Below are positions 12,701-24,918 of a stretch of 64,000 nt of DNA, one piece after another (position 1 is the stretch's first letter; every line of letters begins with the position of its first letter). The notes under the pieces were generated by a model. It saw only the letters and a list, made by a program, of their open reading frames with translations. It was not told the origin of the DNA and made no database searches. Source of the stretch: Triops longicaudatus (taxonomy: Eukaryota; Arthropoda; Branchiopoda; Notostraca; Triopsidae); the NCBI GenBank assembly GCA_022885665.1, contig JAGQDJ010000266.1, forward strand, positions 56,957 through 120,956. Reading direction: 5' to 3'. The position numbers were made by a program, and so were the translations under genes.

Positions 12701-15700
12701 TGGGTTCGTTCAGCTGAAAAATATATCACAAACAGAAGAGGCTCATAAATTACGGTTTTTGACTTTCAGTTCGGCACACAGCGAAGAAGTCAACAATTGG
12801 AAATTTTGATAGCGAGGAATCTATCCTGAGAGCTCGTGCCGCGAAGGGAATTTTGCGAGCTTCTTCATTGTTCATAAAGTTGACTAGCAATGAAAAAAAG
12901 AGAATTTGTTTTAGTTTAGGTCGGTCAAAACAGAAGTGGAAAGAGAACCAGTAGATTAGGCACTTAGTTACACGAAAGCTAAAAGTGATAGATTGAAGAT
13001 AGTTTTGTCTCGTAAGCCTGCAGAAGACGACAATGCGTGGCAAAAGAGACTTTGGTTCCCTGTAAAACAAGCAATAAATAGTGATGTCTACCCTGTAGGT
13101 GAGATTTCCTAACGCAGTTTAATGAAAATAACGTAAATGCGTAAAGAAATAAACTTCGTTTAAATTAAAAAAAAATATTAGAAAATAAGTTTCCCCTATA
13201 TTAAAATTATGTACCATTTATTCAGACTCCAAACTACATTCGAGAATAAATTAAAGCAATTTCCGTACAATCTAATGGAAAATATCGTCACGCACAACGA
13301 ATGCTACAGACAGCGAAAGTCGTCTAAGAACGGATTAGGTTCTTTTACGAGGTAGCATTGTATATTATGTTCGCAAATATGTAAACCGTAAGTTGCACAT
13401 ATCGTACAGTACATGAGCAACTTCATGAATATTTCATGCCGTAAAACTTTTAGAAACTGCAGATCCTGTAAGAAAAAATTCTTACGTAAGTTATGTCCTC
13501 GTTGAAGGGTACCGCAACTGTAGTAAGAACCTAAATAAGATCATACATAAAGTTGAGAAATCCAGGTCCTTGGCATAGGTGACCAAACCTTGCAATATGG
13601 CGCACCCTCTTCATGTGCTTCGGTCGATTTAGATTCAATTTGAGATGCAATGGAAATGTGTGATACAAATCTTTCTCTCTGCAGTTATCAAGTATCCTCT
13701 TTTCGCCATAGTCCATTTTCTTTTCTGTCCTTTTTGCCTTGCAGGAGCGGCTCTTATTGTCGGTTTTACCTCGTCACGTGGGTAAGTAGATCCTTTAGAG
13801 TCGGGTCGTCGAGAGTTTTAGGGCTCAATTAATGGAAATGTGATTTTCTCTCCGTGGCGGACGGTTCTGACTTGTCTTACAGCTATGGAAATGAAAGCCG
13901 ACATCGCCGGAAAGCCCAAAGATACCATGTTCCATAAAATCTACATACAGCGCCACGAAAATGTGAGGTAAGTACTCTGAAGTGTCTTAATCGAGAGAGG
14001 ACGCATTTCTCCACACCACCAGCAAGGAAAGATTCTCATTCTAATATTGCTTGTGCTTATCGCAGCATTTTGTTTGCCGATATCTGCGGTTTTACGAGTT
14101 TGTCGGATCAGTGCACGGCTGAGGAACTTGTACGGTTGCTGAACGAGCTCTTCGCAAGGTAAACAGGCCACTCGAATATCATGACTATGTCTGTAGAACA
14201 TCAGTGTACATGAAATCCCGATGGCAACAACAAAGATGTGGCGGTTTACGTGACGTTTCGATGTTTGGATTACCTAGGTTTGATAGATTGGCAGCTGAAC
14301 ATCACTGCTTACGAATCAAGCTGCTCGGAGACTGTTATTACTGCGTATCGGGACTGCCGGAGCCTCGACCAGATCACGGCCATTGCTGCGTAGAAATGGG
14401 GTTAGATATGATCGATGCCATCGCGTAAGTCTATGTGGGGATCATTAAACATATTCCTCACCCTCAACCCTTCGCTTCTTGTTGTCCTTTTCAGCATTTT
14501 TTTTTTTCGCCAAGGTGCAAGGGATCAAGGACATTTTCAGATTCGCAAGGAAGTAGTGGGAAGAGGGTGGAGGGAAAAGGTGACTTATTGTTCAAAGCGA
14601 GATTAATATCTTCTCTCCTTTGTGCTTGACGTAACTGTAGACTAGTCCGGGAAGTTACGGGAGTCAATGTGAACATGCGAGTTGGGATCCATTCCGGGAG
14701 GGTGCACTGCGGGGTTCTCGGATTGAGCAAATTCCAGTTTGATGTATGGAGTAATGACGTCACCTTGGCCAACAATATGGAATCTGGCGGCATTCCAGGG
14801 TAAGCGGTTGGTTATTGTCTGTAGTGCAGCTCTGTTTTCTTCTATCAAAAGTGACATGAATGGGAATACGATTACCTTGTCTCAAGTTTCGATTTTTTCC
14901 TCACTTTTACGGTGTGGTAAGAAAGTCACAAGGGGGAAATAAAGTAAGATATTTGCCGTAAGTAAACAGAATCCCTATTATGACAGCGGTGGAGACAAAG
15001 TAGCTTTACAGAGTTGGTCGTATCTATCTACTGTCAATTTCCGTCATCGTCAGAATTGGTTTTGCTACGTACTGTCGTATACGCATGCAGTGTACCAGGT
15101 GGAAAATGAGAGTTATACCAGCGTTTGATATGATGGTAATTGAAAGCAAAGTAGAGTGTCTTTATCGTTCGATATAAAAGGGAAAAGTAGTTTTCAGTTC
15201 GTATACGTTGTGTAGACGGCGTTCAGGGCATTTCTTTGCATCTTAATTTTCAAGCATGGCGGAGAGAGACAGTGGAACAGTAACCGAAAACTTACGATAA
15301 ATTACGTTGAACGATTTTGTGACAATTTTTTGGTTAGAGTTTAACAGTAATATTGCAGTTTTTTAACGTTATCTGAGATATATGTTGGAATCTTTTGGTA
15401 CCTTTCTATTACACGTCCCTTAGCCTTTCAGGTTAGGATAGGTTCATTTAAGTTAGATTAAGCTAAGTTAGGTTCAGTTGCGCTAGATTAGGTTAAATTG
15501 AGTACACTTTAACCTCCTATGCACCCGAGACCAAACAGGCGGATAGAAACAGTGTCATTGAACCTGCGGTGCAATTTAACCCTGTTTCTTGCAAACATAG
15601 TCGTTCAAAAAAAGTCTTACAAATCGTATCTCATCTACCTTTAGGACTGATAACGAATGCAAAAGTTTCACTCGGAAAGCCCTTGGGAGCTGAAAAAAAA

Positions 15701-18700
15701 ATCCACTGTACGTATAACACAGAAGTACCAAACTTCGTTGTATTGCAATACTTATAAGAAGGTTAGACTTAAGTTGTTACATAGGTCGATTTCCTGGTGT
15801 CGCCATATTGCAAAATTGATCGTCGTCATTTTGTGGGTTAGGTGATGAATATGATAGCGCTCATTTTTGAAAATGGTACAGTGGAACCAGGGCCGTACTC
15901 AGGATTTCGGCGCGGGGGGTGTTATAAAGTTTACGAATTCATTTGATTAACTTAATAAGGGCATAATTTTGTTTTTACGAATTTATACCTTTAGTTGTTA
16001 TAAAGAGTCACCTCGGATAAACCCAATGCCCGCTTCAGGGAGCCATTCTGCTCATTCCAGCGTCATTGCAATCAAGCAGGTTCCACTGTAATAATACGTC
16101 TGAATGTTTTTGTCGAAATCTTTCGCATCTTGTCATGCTAAGGGAATATTTACCTTATGTACTAACAGGGTTGCCAAGGTTTATCCAGAATCGAAACCCA
16201 TTTTAAAGCTTAATTAAGTAAGAGTTGGGTAGTTCGGTGTTCCTATTGAGTTACACTTCGTATACGGGTATTTGATTCAGGCTCTCGAGATACATCAGAG
16301 AATTGATCACCTGAGCTGATGTGTCACTCGCATCCCCGAGGTTACGCGTGTTTCAGACTTTATCATATAATCGATTTAGTGTTTTACTGTGGAGTTGAAA
16401 ACCAGTTTTAGATTTGAGAGTAGCAAGAAGGCAGGTAAATAAAGCTGCTGTTCCCTTAATGTGTTCATTTTTTTTGTCTTTGTTCATTAGGCGCGTGCAT
16501 ATAACGAAAGAAACGCTTAAGTGTCTTGGTACGGATTATCGTGTGGAACCCGGTCACGGTGGCGAACGCAATGCTTATTTACGGGAACATAATATCGATA
16601 CTTTCCTAATTATCCCCAACGACGAATATAAAGACGTGAGTATTGTATGTGTCGTCCGAATGTTCGAGTGAATGCTATTTGAAGCTCCGGTAGGAGTCAC
16701 GTGCATCCTTCGGATTCGTCTTTCACATTGTGTTTACCTCTTCTTCCTAGGAATAATTTTCGTTATGCACGATTGGGTTGTTCTACGCATTTACAGCGTG
16801 AAAAAAAAATCTTGTCCACGAAAATTTGAAAACAGCCATAGGAAGACACGTCTGTTTCATTTTTGTTTTGTTGGGTGCAAGAACGGGTGAACGAGATTTA
16901 TGCGTAGACTTTTTCTTTCGCTATCTTCGCACGGTACTATGAAAACTAGCTTTCTCTTACTTGGGAAAATATAAAAGGCGGGTAGTAAACTTGTAACTAA
17001 TACGAGCACGTGTTTTCCACGGCAGCATCACGCAAAGAAAACGAGCTCGTACTCCATGAATGGTAATGCGTCCTCCAAGGAGCTCCGAGTTATGGGACAC
17101 TCTGAACACAACAAACAGAATATACATAACAAGTAAGACCCATTTTTGTCGACCTGACTTTTTCCAATATTGCCCTTTTTTCCCCTCTTGTATTTGTTTT
17201 ATTTACTTATAGTGTCAGCTGGCTAAATCTATATAGCACGCCGAATGGGGTAGAAAAACACAATCTCGCTAACTTCATTAGATAAGAATACATTTAGAGA
17301 AAGCAACCTATAAAACCAGTTTAACCATTAACGAATACCCCAGGGGATTAATTACTAATTTTACGGTGAAACTGGAGGAACTTATTGTGTAGGTCATGCT
17401 TCCAAGTTTTGCAGGGTCTTGTTTCGGAATTGAATGAGTTGCCCTTATCTTGGCAATGCTGCCTTGTACCCACACGTGCCACACGATGCTTCAGTGCAGA
17501 GCTTTTAGTAAACTGTGCAGAGAGAAAATAATGCGAGAAGTAGTGCTCTTCTGCAAACTTCTATGCTCATTAATTCATGAAAAAAAAAAATCTTTGTGTG
17601 TTGCAGCAATCGAGTTGCGTGGACTGGAACTGATTTTCTTGTTAGGGCAAATGAAAAACTTCCAGTATACAATCTTAGTTCCAGAATACATATACCATAC
17701 CACAAATATGAAAACGGCACGCAAATACGTTTTCACATGAAAGCGTGTCTTTGTTCGCAAGGGGGAGGAGATTTCAAAAGTATGAACGTTAAATTTTATG
17801 GGATATGTGTGCGCGTAATACATCTTTTTGGATATTCCACTTTTTATATAAGCAACTGGAATTCACCATTTAGGAAAAGAGAGGAAGCGATTCGAATTCG
17901 AAAAGTCACATTGTCGGAAAGAACTGCTCATAAAACTGCATTGTCTACGCTTGCCTTTAGTATTATCTTGCATTGAGCGTTGCTATTTTGCCACAACACA
18001 TCCAAATTAAGAAATAATTATTTACCTTTTAATCGTGGTATATTTCCTTTTGAACTCTTATACTGCGTTGATCGTAGATCTTTAACTGTGCGAGATTCGT
18101 TTATTTACTGATTTGGTCCTAATTTATTTGTGGATGTTTTCTGTGTTCAGATTAGGTTTCGGAGAAAATGCGGAATGCAGGGATCCGGACGTGGAGGTAA
18201 ACGACTATTTGTCTCGGGCTATTGACGCCCGCAGTATTGATCGATTGAGAGCAGAACATTGTCGCCGCGGTCTACTAACGTTTAGAGATCCTGAAATCGA
18301 ACGCAAGGTAAGAACAAATAGCTCAAGTTTATATGGCCCGTTGAAAGAATACTAACCTTGAATTCACTTTTTCTTGGGGTCTTGGATTGGTGGTGGTGGA
18401 ATTACAGTACTCGAAAGCACGAGATCGGATGTTAGAAGCGTACTTCCTATGCTCGATACTTTTGCTAGGAGGGATCGTGATCGTCCAAAGCATCGTTGTA
18501 CCACAGCAAGTATCCCATACTAATGAATCATGTACTTTTTAATGGCGTGACTGTGTTTATGGCGGCTTCGCACAGTACGCTGGTATTATTAGCAACAGGA
18601 GCGAGTTCCATCTGTATCGTCGGGATTGCTGTGTTAGTTATATTGGCAGATAAATGCCAGGTAAGCTTGCGGAGCCTTCTAGAAGTTATGTAATCCGTAG

Positions 18701-21608
18701 GGAAACATTCGTATACCATTTCTCCGTGTGCTGTGATGGAAAGAAGCATTTACCTTTTATGGTTAGTTCCCCGTATCTGTCCTGAGTCGTTTGTCCAAGA
18801 AAATCACCGAAAGCCGTTGTCTTTCCCAAATCGTAGCATCTTGGGTTTGCCTGCTGGTTTTCTGCACTGCTGTTCTGCCGCTGGTAAGTTTCTCGCGTCA
18901 AGTTAGGCATTTCTGCGAAGCTGAATATTTTGCCGACGATTGCTTACAAACCCTTGGGTTCGTTTTATCCAACCCAAAATTCTTACATCGTTATGTCCCT
19001 TTCAATGTTTTGGACAGCGTGAGAAGTTAAAAAAAAGTATATAAAATTTTATGGTAAATTCATAAGTTTGTCAAACAATTGCGAGCTTCAAGTTTCACAG
19101 CCTTAAAACGTTACAAGAATATTTGAAAGTGAGAATTTAAGCCTTTTGTCAAGTATAAGCGCAGGTTGAGATGAATGATTCCCTGATGCAAGACTATTCG
19201 TACTTTTCTGCAGATACCACTTGATCTGTCGCATTTTCCACCTTGCGTGTACGATATCTGGTTCATGTACTGGAACCGCACCGTCAGCGGCGTAAATGAG
19301 TCGTGGATCAACGGTACAGGAGACGAAATACTTCTCGCTTGCGATGATTTTAGTTGGCTATATTTCCCTCAGGTAAAAAAGAAACTCATCGCTTAGGATT
19401 TTGTTTCACTTAACGTGCAATTTGCTTTAGTACTTTACACTTTGCGTCCTCCTCACACTCTTGCTGGTTGCCGTCTTTCAGCATTTAACAAGTCCTTTGA
19501 AATTCACATTGCTAGTTTCGATGCTAGCAGGGTACTTAATTATAGTTTTCTACTCGAATGCAATATTGTTCCAAAGCCAAGATTTACGCATGGAAGTCAG
19601 GTAAATTTATATGACCTGAAAATGTGAACTTGTAATTAAGATATTATTTCTACGCTGTGTGAGTTTAGAGGATCGGGGGAGAGACTATCAGCAGCAATTG
19701 TTACTGCAGTAATCTTAATTGGGTTTGTATGTGCGTTAATAGTACATGGACAACATACCGAAGCTACGTCTCGATTGGATTTTTTGTGGAAGCTCCAAGC
19801 CACTGGTGAGTAATTTTTTCTACGCATAAATGTTTGATTGAATTCCCAGCTTTGAAAACAACAGTGAAAATTTACTGTCTTCGTTTTATTTCAAATTGGT
19901 CTCAGAAATGTCCTATATTCCTGTTTATTTATGAGCACCAATTATAAACATCAGTACACATCAAGGCCGAGGGGTTATGGAATTTCGACCCCTCACATCG
20001 AGCATTTTTTTACAGAGTATAATGGCGAATATATCATTTAGGCGAAACCCAAAACGAAAGAATATGTGCACTATCCCTTCCGCTCCTCTCCACTCCGCCA
20101 AACCCTGAATAAGACCCTGGTTATTGTTGCTTTCGTATTAATTTTGTTCTTTTCTATGCATTATACTTTAACTGACTCTAAAAATTTTATGTACTTTGTC
20201 ACTAGAGGAGAAAGTGGAAATGGAGCATTTGCAAGCATACAACAGAAAGTTGCTGTTTAACATTTTGCCGGTGCATGTAGCGGAGCATTTTATGTCCATG
20301 GACAAGAACTCGGACGAATTATACCACGAGCAATGCGATTTTGTGTGTATCATGTTTGCGTCGATCCCCAATTTTTCGGAATTCTACGTGGAACTTGAAT
20401 CCAATAATGAGGGTGTGGAATGCCTGCGGCTGCTCAATGAAATTATCGCAGATTTTGACGAAATACTAGGAGAAGAGCGATTCCGGTCTATAGAAAAGAT
20501 TAAGTCAACGGGTTCCACGTACATGGCTGCGTCAGGTACCAAATCGTGAACTCTAGCCTTTTCATCTCCTTAAGTCATTGCCACTACTTAAAACGCCTCA
20601 ACGTAAAATGGGTTGTATAAGTTAAGACACATTAAACTTCACTTTAAACCAGGGCTTTTCAGTAGTGGGTAAATCTACAAAAATTGTGTTAAATTTGTTA
20701 ACATTTGGGTAACGGAGACCGCCCCCCTCCCCGCGAATAAAAAATCGAGTAAAAATACCAACAAATCTGTTCTGTGAAGAGCTTTAATTGAAAATAACTA
20801 TTGTGCTAACATAGTGCTTGTCTCACACGTCAGGTTGTTAGCTCTTGCTCTTATTTTCGGTTTTATTTTATTTTAAATTTTTATTGGTTTCTGTTTTGAG
20901 ATTTTATCTACTTTGGATAACGGGGGGGGGAGAGAGGGGGCCCGATTGTCGATTTTCGGTATTGGGCGAAAACTGTTGAGAGGCACTGCAGTAAAGTTTG
21001 AATAATTGTAAAATAGAACCTAAAGCTATTTATTTATTTTCAGGACTCACGAAATCAACCAGTGATCTCAAAAATTATAACCACGTCTCCGCAATGGCAG
21101 ATTACGCCTTAAGGTTGAGAGAGCAGTTAGCTCACGTGAATGAGCATTCGTTCAACAATTTCAGGATCCGAATAGGTATTCCATATAGAAACTGAGGTTT
21201 CCTCAAAACAATAATTTTCTTGATGCTTAAAAATTATTTCGAAACAAGAAGATACATTGTAAAGTTGGAATCTAAGAAAATGAATTCGTTGTAGGAATAA
21301 ATGTAGGACCAGTTGTAGCGGGGGTAATTGGTGTCCGGAAACCGCAGTACGACATTTGGGGAAATGCGGTAAATGTTGCATCACGGATGGATTCTACAGG
21401 AATATTGGATAAAATTCAGGTAATATTTTTCATTAGAAAAATACATATTTATACGTTGGTTTGCAAATTTCAGGTCACACAAGAAGTATATACCATTTTG
21501 CAAGCCAAAGGTTACCCACTCACATGTCGAGGGACCATTAATGTTAAGGGCAAAGGAGAGATGATCACCTATTTTTTAGACGGATATGCATCAGGTCGTG
21601 TTAAATAG
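6713..21608 (+). CDS. Membrane adenylate cyclase, type 5/6 class
   Basis: Makes cAMP from ATP at the plasma membrane under G-protein control. Twenty phase-compatible exons: 6713-7303, 11782-11931, 13745-13781, 13883-13967, 14066-14158, 14278-14424, 14641-14799, 16491-16635, 17026-17132, 18151-18307, 18408-18505, 18576-18660, 18767-18883, 19214-19372, 19431-19600, 19669-19805, 20206-20535, 21044-21175, 21295-21419, 21474-21608. They encode about 1052 aa without the N-terminal exon. Order: first membrane bundle (residues about 50-215), C1a (about 250-470), short C1b, second bundle (about 565-800), C2 (about 815-1050). C1 has both metal aspartates (FADI; GDCYYCVSG). C2 has the purine lysine (EKIKSTGSTYMAASG) and WGNAVNVASRM. 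Three N-glycosylation sites fall in the large exoplasmic loop (19214-19372). AC5/6 diagnostics are TQYPSEVAQR, GHGGERNAYL and AIDARSIDRLRAEH. The C1b linker is much shorter than in mammals. Intron 18506-18575 appears to be GC-AG. Family call very sure; exact N-terminus unsure. Confidence 0.95.
7304..11781 (+). other. Large cyclase intron without recognised content
   Basis: This 4.5-kb intron separates the exon for the first membrane bundle from the next exon. It is AT-rich and holds no open frame with a recognisable domain. A degenerate AGGTTA-rich patch lies at about 10505-10545. A large early intron is common in receptor and cyclase genes because it can hold regulatory elements, but none can be seen by eye. 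Confidence 0.5.
10500..10545. repeat. Degenerate TTAGG/AGGTT-like patch
   Basis: Several AGGTT/TTAGG units occur in a row with imperfect spacing. TTAGG is the ancestral arthropod telomere unit. Such degenerate interstitial runs are frequent in arthropod genomes and need not be telomeric in origin. Confidence 0.4.
13245..13365. repeat. Pogo/Tigger-like terminal repeat remnant (copy 1)
   Basis: The segment resembles the one at 31140-31262. Both run from a GCGATTTCC/GCAATTTCC-like stretch, through a CAACGAA-containing part and an ACGGATTA/ACGATTAA part, to a GAGGTA or GGGTACCACT end. Wording of this kind is typical of pogo/Tigger terminal repeats. No transposase frame is visible. Confidence 0.35.
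15420..15515. repeat. Degenerate GGTTA/TTAGG-rich tract in a cyclase intron
   Basis: About ten AGGTTA, AAGTTA or AGATTA units occur within 90 bp, diverged from one another. It is a second patch of the kind seen near 10.5 kb, in the intron between 14799 and 16491. Confidence 0.4.
18506..18575 (+). other. Probable GC-AG intron in the cyclase gene
   Basis: The exon reads to ...GTACCACA and the next bases are GCAAGT, a good GC-type donor. Reading straight on reaches a stop within about 12 codons. Using GC at 18506 and the AG at 18574-18575 gives a phase-2 join that restores a VPH motif, found at the same place in vertebrate AC5/6 (second membrane bundle), followed by a hydrophobic helix. No GT donor nearby gives this product. 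Confidence 0.7.
20650..20990. repeat. Possible small hAT-like non-autonomous element in a cyclase intron
   Basis: The segment starts near CAGGGCTTTTCAGTAG and ends near CTGTTGAGAGGCACTG. These two ends are imperfect inverted copies of the CAGNG..TCTCAAC pattern seen in hAT terminal repeats. A C-rich patch near the left end and a G-rich patch near the right end can also pair. I could not see an 8-bp target duplication. Confidence 0.3.
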
Positions 21609-22528
21609 AAAAGGTCAACAATGGATGAGTTAGAAAACGCGTCGGGTCGCTTGCGGGCATGGTTGTAATATTTGACAAGTTTTTATAAGAAAAGAAAATC
21701 GCGATGAAAAAAAGAAGACAAAAAGTCGTGGCCAACACACCAATTACAGGGTGAATCACTGGATACATTCCCAATAAGCGTCCGTGTTGCATTTGTATAT
21801 GAAAACCAACTCCTATTCTAGTCTCTCGTGATATAAAAATCTATTTATTGATCTGTCCCCCTTCCACCCACACTACCTTTGAACCCGTTGGATATTAAAA
21901 TTCCCAATCCACAGACCTCCCAAAGCTTGCAGAAAAAAAAGATAAGAGCACAAAGATTAGAGTTATTTTGTCATATTTACATATATAAACATACCTATAG
22001 GCTGTTACGGTGAATTAACACCATCTCTTCTGAAAAGGTCAAAGGTACGGAGTTACTGTTAATTACTGGACGGATTTTTTACCAAAGATGTGGATGGGAG
22101 AAAAAGGATTTCAGGAGAAACCTTAGTGGTAGAGAATGGTGTGAATGAATTGTTATTGAATGTTGCAGTTTTCATAACTTTCTATTGTAATCCAACCTTG
22201 GCTTAATGAACAACTTTTCCAGAAGAAATGTGCGAAATATTTCTTGCATTTTGTTGTTACAATTAGAAAGTGTAGTGGAATCTACAGGAACTTCAGTAAG
22301 ATTAAAAGAGTTATCTACCCATCGGAAAGTCGCATTCAGTCGTTGAAAGTTTTCGTTATCTGTGGTGTCGAGGAAACACGCGTGCATGGCTTGTGGTCGT
22401 GAACAATGGTTAAACTTGTAAAGAGATGTTCAACACATAAAAGTTCAAATGACTTGGTTAGGTCATGCATACTAAGCGGTTCACGGAGCTCATTTGGCAG
22501 TGTTAGTACATTCGTCTGCTGTACATTC

Positions 22529-22557
22529 GTCCAAATTGCACATAGCGCAATTTGGAC
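22529..22557. repeat. Hairpin, 11-bp arms
   Basis: GTCCAAATTGC at 22529-22539 is the exact reverse complement of GCAATTTGGAC at 22547-22557, with a 7-bp loop. Flanking GTAC motifs extend the symmetry imperfectly. No gene or terminator context explains it. Confidence 0.6.
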
Positions 22558-22769
22558 CGTACATATCAACACTGGCGGAACAAGGGTGAGGCAGCCAGGG
22601 AACGTGCCCTGGGCGCCAACTTGAGGGGGGCACCGTTTTCATAGTAGGCGATAGAAAAACAAAAATTAAATAATATAATAAAATTAAAGATTTGTTTCAT
22701 AAATTGAGTTTTTCGTACCTTTCTGCTTTATTTGTTACTATTAATATTGATACACCAAAAGCATTAGAC

Positions 22770-22978
22770 CAGTGGTGCCCAACCTACGGCCCGCGGGCCA
22801 TATCCGGCCCGCGAAGGTGCCTCATACGGCCCGCTCATTTTATACCGCTCATGTATATCACTGCATAATTTCATTTTTAACGTCGGCATGATTCTGGCGA
22901 AACCGGAACATTCAGGCCCGCGAGATTTTATATCATGTCGCGCGCGGCCCTCGGGTGAAAAAAGGTTGGGCACCACTG
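22770..22978. mobile_element. Non-autonomous hAT-type element (MITE), 209 bp
   Basis: The left end CAGTGGTGCCCAACCT is matched by its exact reverse complement at the right end (22963-22978). The element is bounded by an identical 8-bp direct repeat, CATTAGAC, at 22762-22769 and 22979-22986. A 16-bp TIR beginning CAGTGG and an 8-bp duplication are the signature of hAT transposons. The interior is GC-rich, with GGCCCGC repeats that pair with each other, and has no transposase. The intact duplication suggests a fairly recent insertion. Confidence 0.9.
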
Positions 22979-24324
22979 CATTAGACAAATAGTAAAACCT
23001 TAAGATACGGTGTAGAAAAGCGGCAAAATATAAAAATACAACAGTTGTAGAGTAATAGAATAGAGGAACCAGTTCTGAAACGACAGAAGGTTACCCAGTA
23101 CAATTAACTACAAATACAGTAGAACTCCGATTATGTCAACCGGTGGGGACTGAAGGGTTGTTGGGAAGTCGGAATATTTGAAAAAAAAAATAGAAAATAA
23201 ACATGTGTTCAGGGTATTTTACAAAACCAGTAAAACCCACTTATCTGACAATAGACGTTGTGCCGGAAAAAGGAAAGGTCGTTTGAAGCGTTTAAACTGA
23301 AGCGTTTGGACTTGTAGTTAATAACTTTGAAGAATATATAAATTCCATATATAAACAAGTTTTCACTTTTACTTGTTTAGTTGAATAAAAAATCTCACTT
23401 GTTTATGCAGAAATATTTCTTACCGACCATAACAAAAACAAAAAAGACCACACAACGCTCGTCACATTTGACAAAGAGACGGTGAACGGCCTATAAGTTA
23501 CAAACAAGTGCAATTAAACCCGCGTTCATTTTGCAGATTATTTTCGCCTATGTGGAACGTATAAAGTTAATGAAAGATTATTTAGTTTGTCAAGGCATCC
23601 AAGATAGTACCAAATTAGGCTATTGTGTCAGATTTGGGGTTCTTGCCGTATATGTATTGATAGTTGCCTATAGAAATAACCCTTTTTCCCAACCATACTT
23701 TCTACCCCTGTAGTCGGTAATCTACCTGGGTTTAAAAGCATAATGCTAGAGGAATTGCTACACTACACTCCTTTCTTTTGATTGTCGTGCACTATTTTTC
23801 CCTTGATAACACAAGAACGCAACACACAAAAAAAAATAAACGAAAAGCGGGATTGGATAAGAGGGCTTCTTGTCTTTTAAGTTACTGACAGACAGTTAAG
23901 AGCGGGTAAGCTTGAAGCAGTAATTGCACTATTTGCAGCTATGTCGGTTTATTCAACGCTGTTTTATTAATGATCAAACGGTTGCAAGAAGTGAATTAAT
24001 TCAGTGCAGGCTTGCTTTATTGCCCTTTTCCGTCAGTATAGATTATCGTTTAGCTGTTTATCAAAGTAGTATGGCTCTGTATTAAAAAGCGCTACTTTTG
24101 GCGCAGTAACTCAACAATGCAAAGCGAAGGTTTAAGCATGTTTTGTGACAGCTGACGTGTAAAGTTTTTGCCCTACAATTGCCTTGACCGTTTAGCCTTT
24201 CAACTGGTACAGCATTTCTCGAACTACGGGAGTAACAAGAAATGGCTAATTCCAAAGAAAGGTCCACTGTCACATTTATGCCTTCACTTTGTTATCGGAA
24301 TTGCCTGAATAACTAACACTCAGT

Positions 24325-24485
24325 GCCATAACCAGGATTTTGGTTCGTAGGTTTCGGGGGAAAGGGGGGTCATATGCATTTTTTTTTTACTGTTAAGGCT
24401 TTCCCAATCTTTCCCATTATACAATACAAATTTCGGGGGGAGGGGGGGCAGCTCTCTAACTCTCCCTGGGTACGGCCTTGCTAAC
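24325..24485. repeat. Dispersed repeat with G-rich core (copy A)
   Basis: Begins AGTGCCATAACCAGGATTT, has a GGGGGAAAGGGGGG core and a T-run, then a second G-rich run, and ends near CCCTGGGTACGGCCTTG. The ends are near-inverted copies of each other (CATAACCAGG / CCTGGGTACGG). Similar units occur at about 31357-31510, 31695-31842 and 41868-42080, so this is a family. Confidence 0.55.
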
Positions 24486-24918
24486 ACGAATGATGAGGAA
24501 TTACTGTTATATGCTATTCTGATCCGAGTCCATAGATCCTGGCGAAACGTCAGGCACAATTGACTTTCACGGACTTCGGCTATATACGAAAATTTCCTGA
24601 GTTCTTGAACATCTCTTGTAGCAGAGTATTGCTGTAATAATATCTAAGCACACGTTAGGGGCTTAAAATTCGTATAAAATCAAAAGTGATGTACTCTCTG
24701 TTAAGCTTTACATTTGTGTAAGCGATATCACACTAAGATTCCTGGCAAATTAAAGAAAAACGATAACACCAAAATTTCTACAATATATATCCCACAAAGG
24801 TAATCATGCTGAATATATAGAATGAAGGCTACCGTTCAATTGGTAGTTATTCTATTCGGTGATTTTCGCGTGTAGTTTGGGCAGTCAAACAAGGTGCAGG
24901 CATACGCACGCAATTTAC

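Larger units (their letters stand above)
21609..24918. other. Intergenic region, transposon remnants only
   Basis: No gene is recognisable between the cyclase stop codon and the PAN-protein gene. The region contains the hAT MITE at 22770-22978, a hairpin at 22529-22557, a pogo-like start near 23118 (CAGTAGAACTCCGATTAT) and a G-rich dispersed repeat at 24325-24485. Confidence 0.6.

Noticed and set aside
17450..17976. Overlapping open frames of 96 and 126 codons inside a cyclase intron
   Set aside because: No domain, mixed composition, and competing frames on both strands. Likely chance.
23531..23713. 60-codon plus-strand frame with a hydrophobic middle
   Set aside because: No acceptor/donor partner in phase and no family resemblance.
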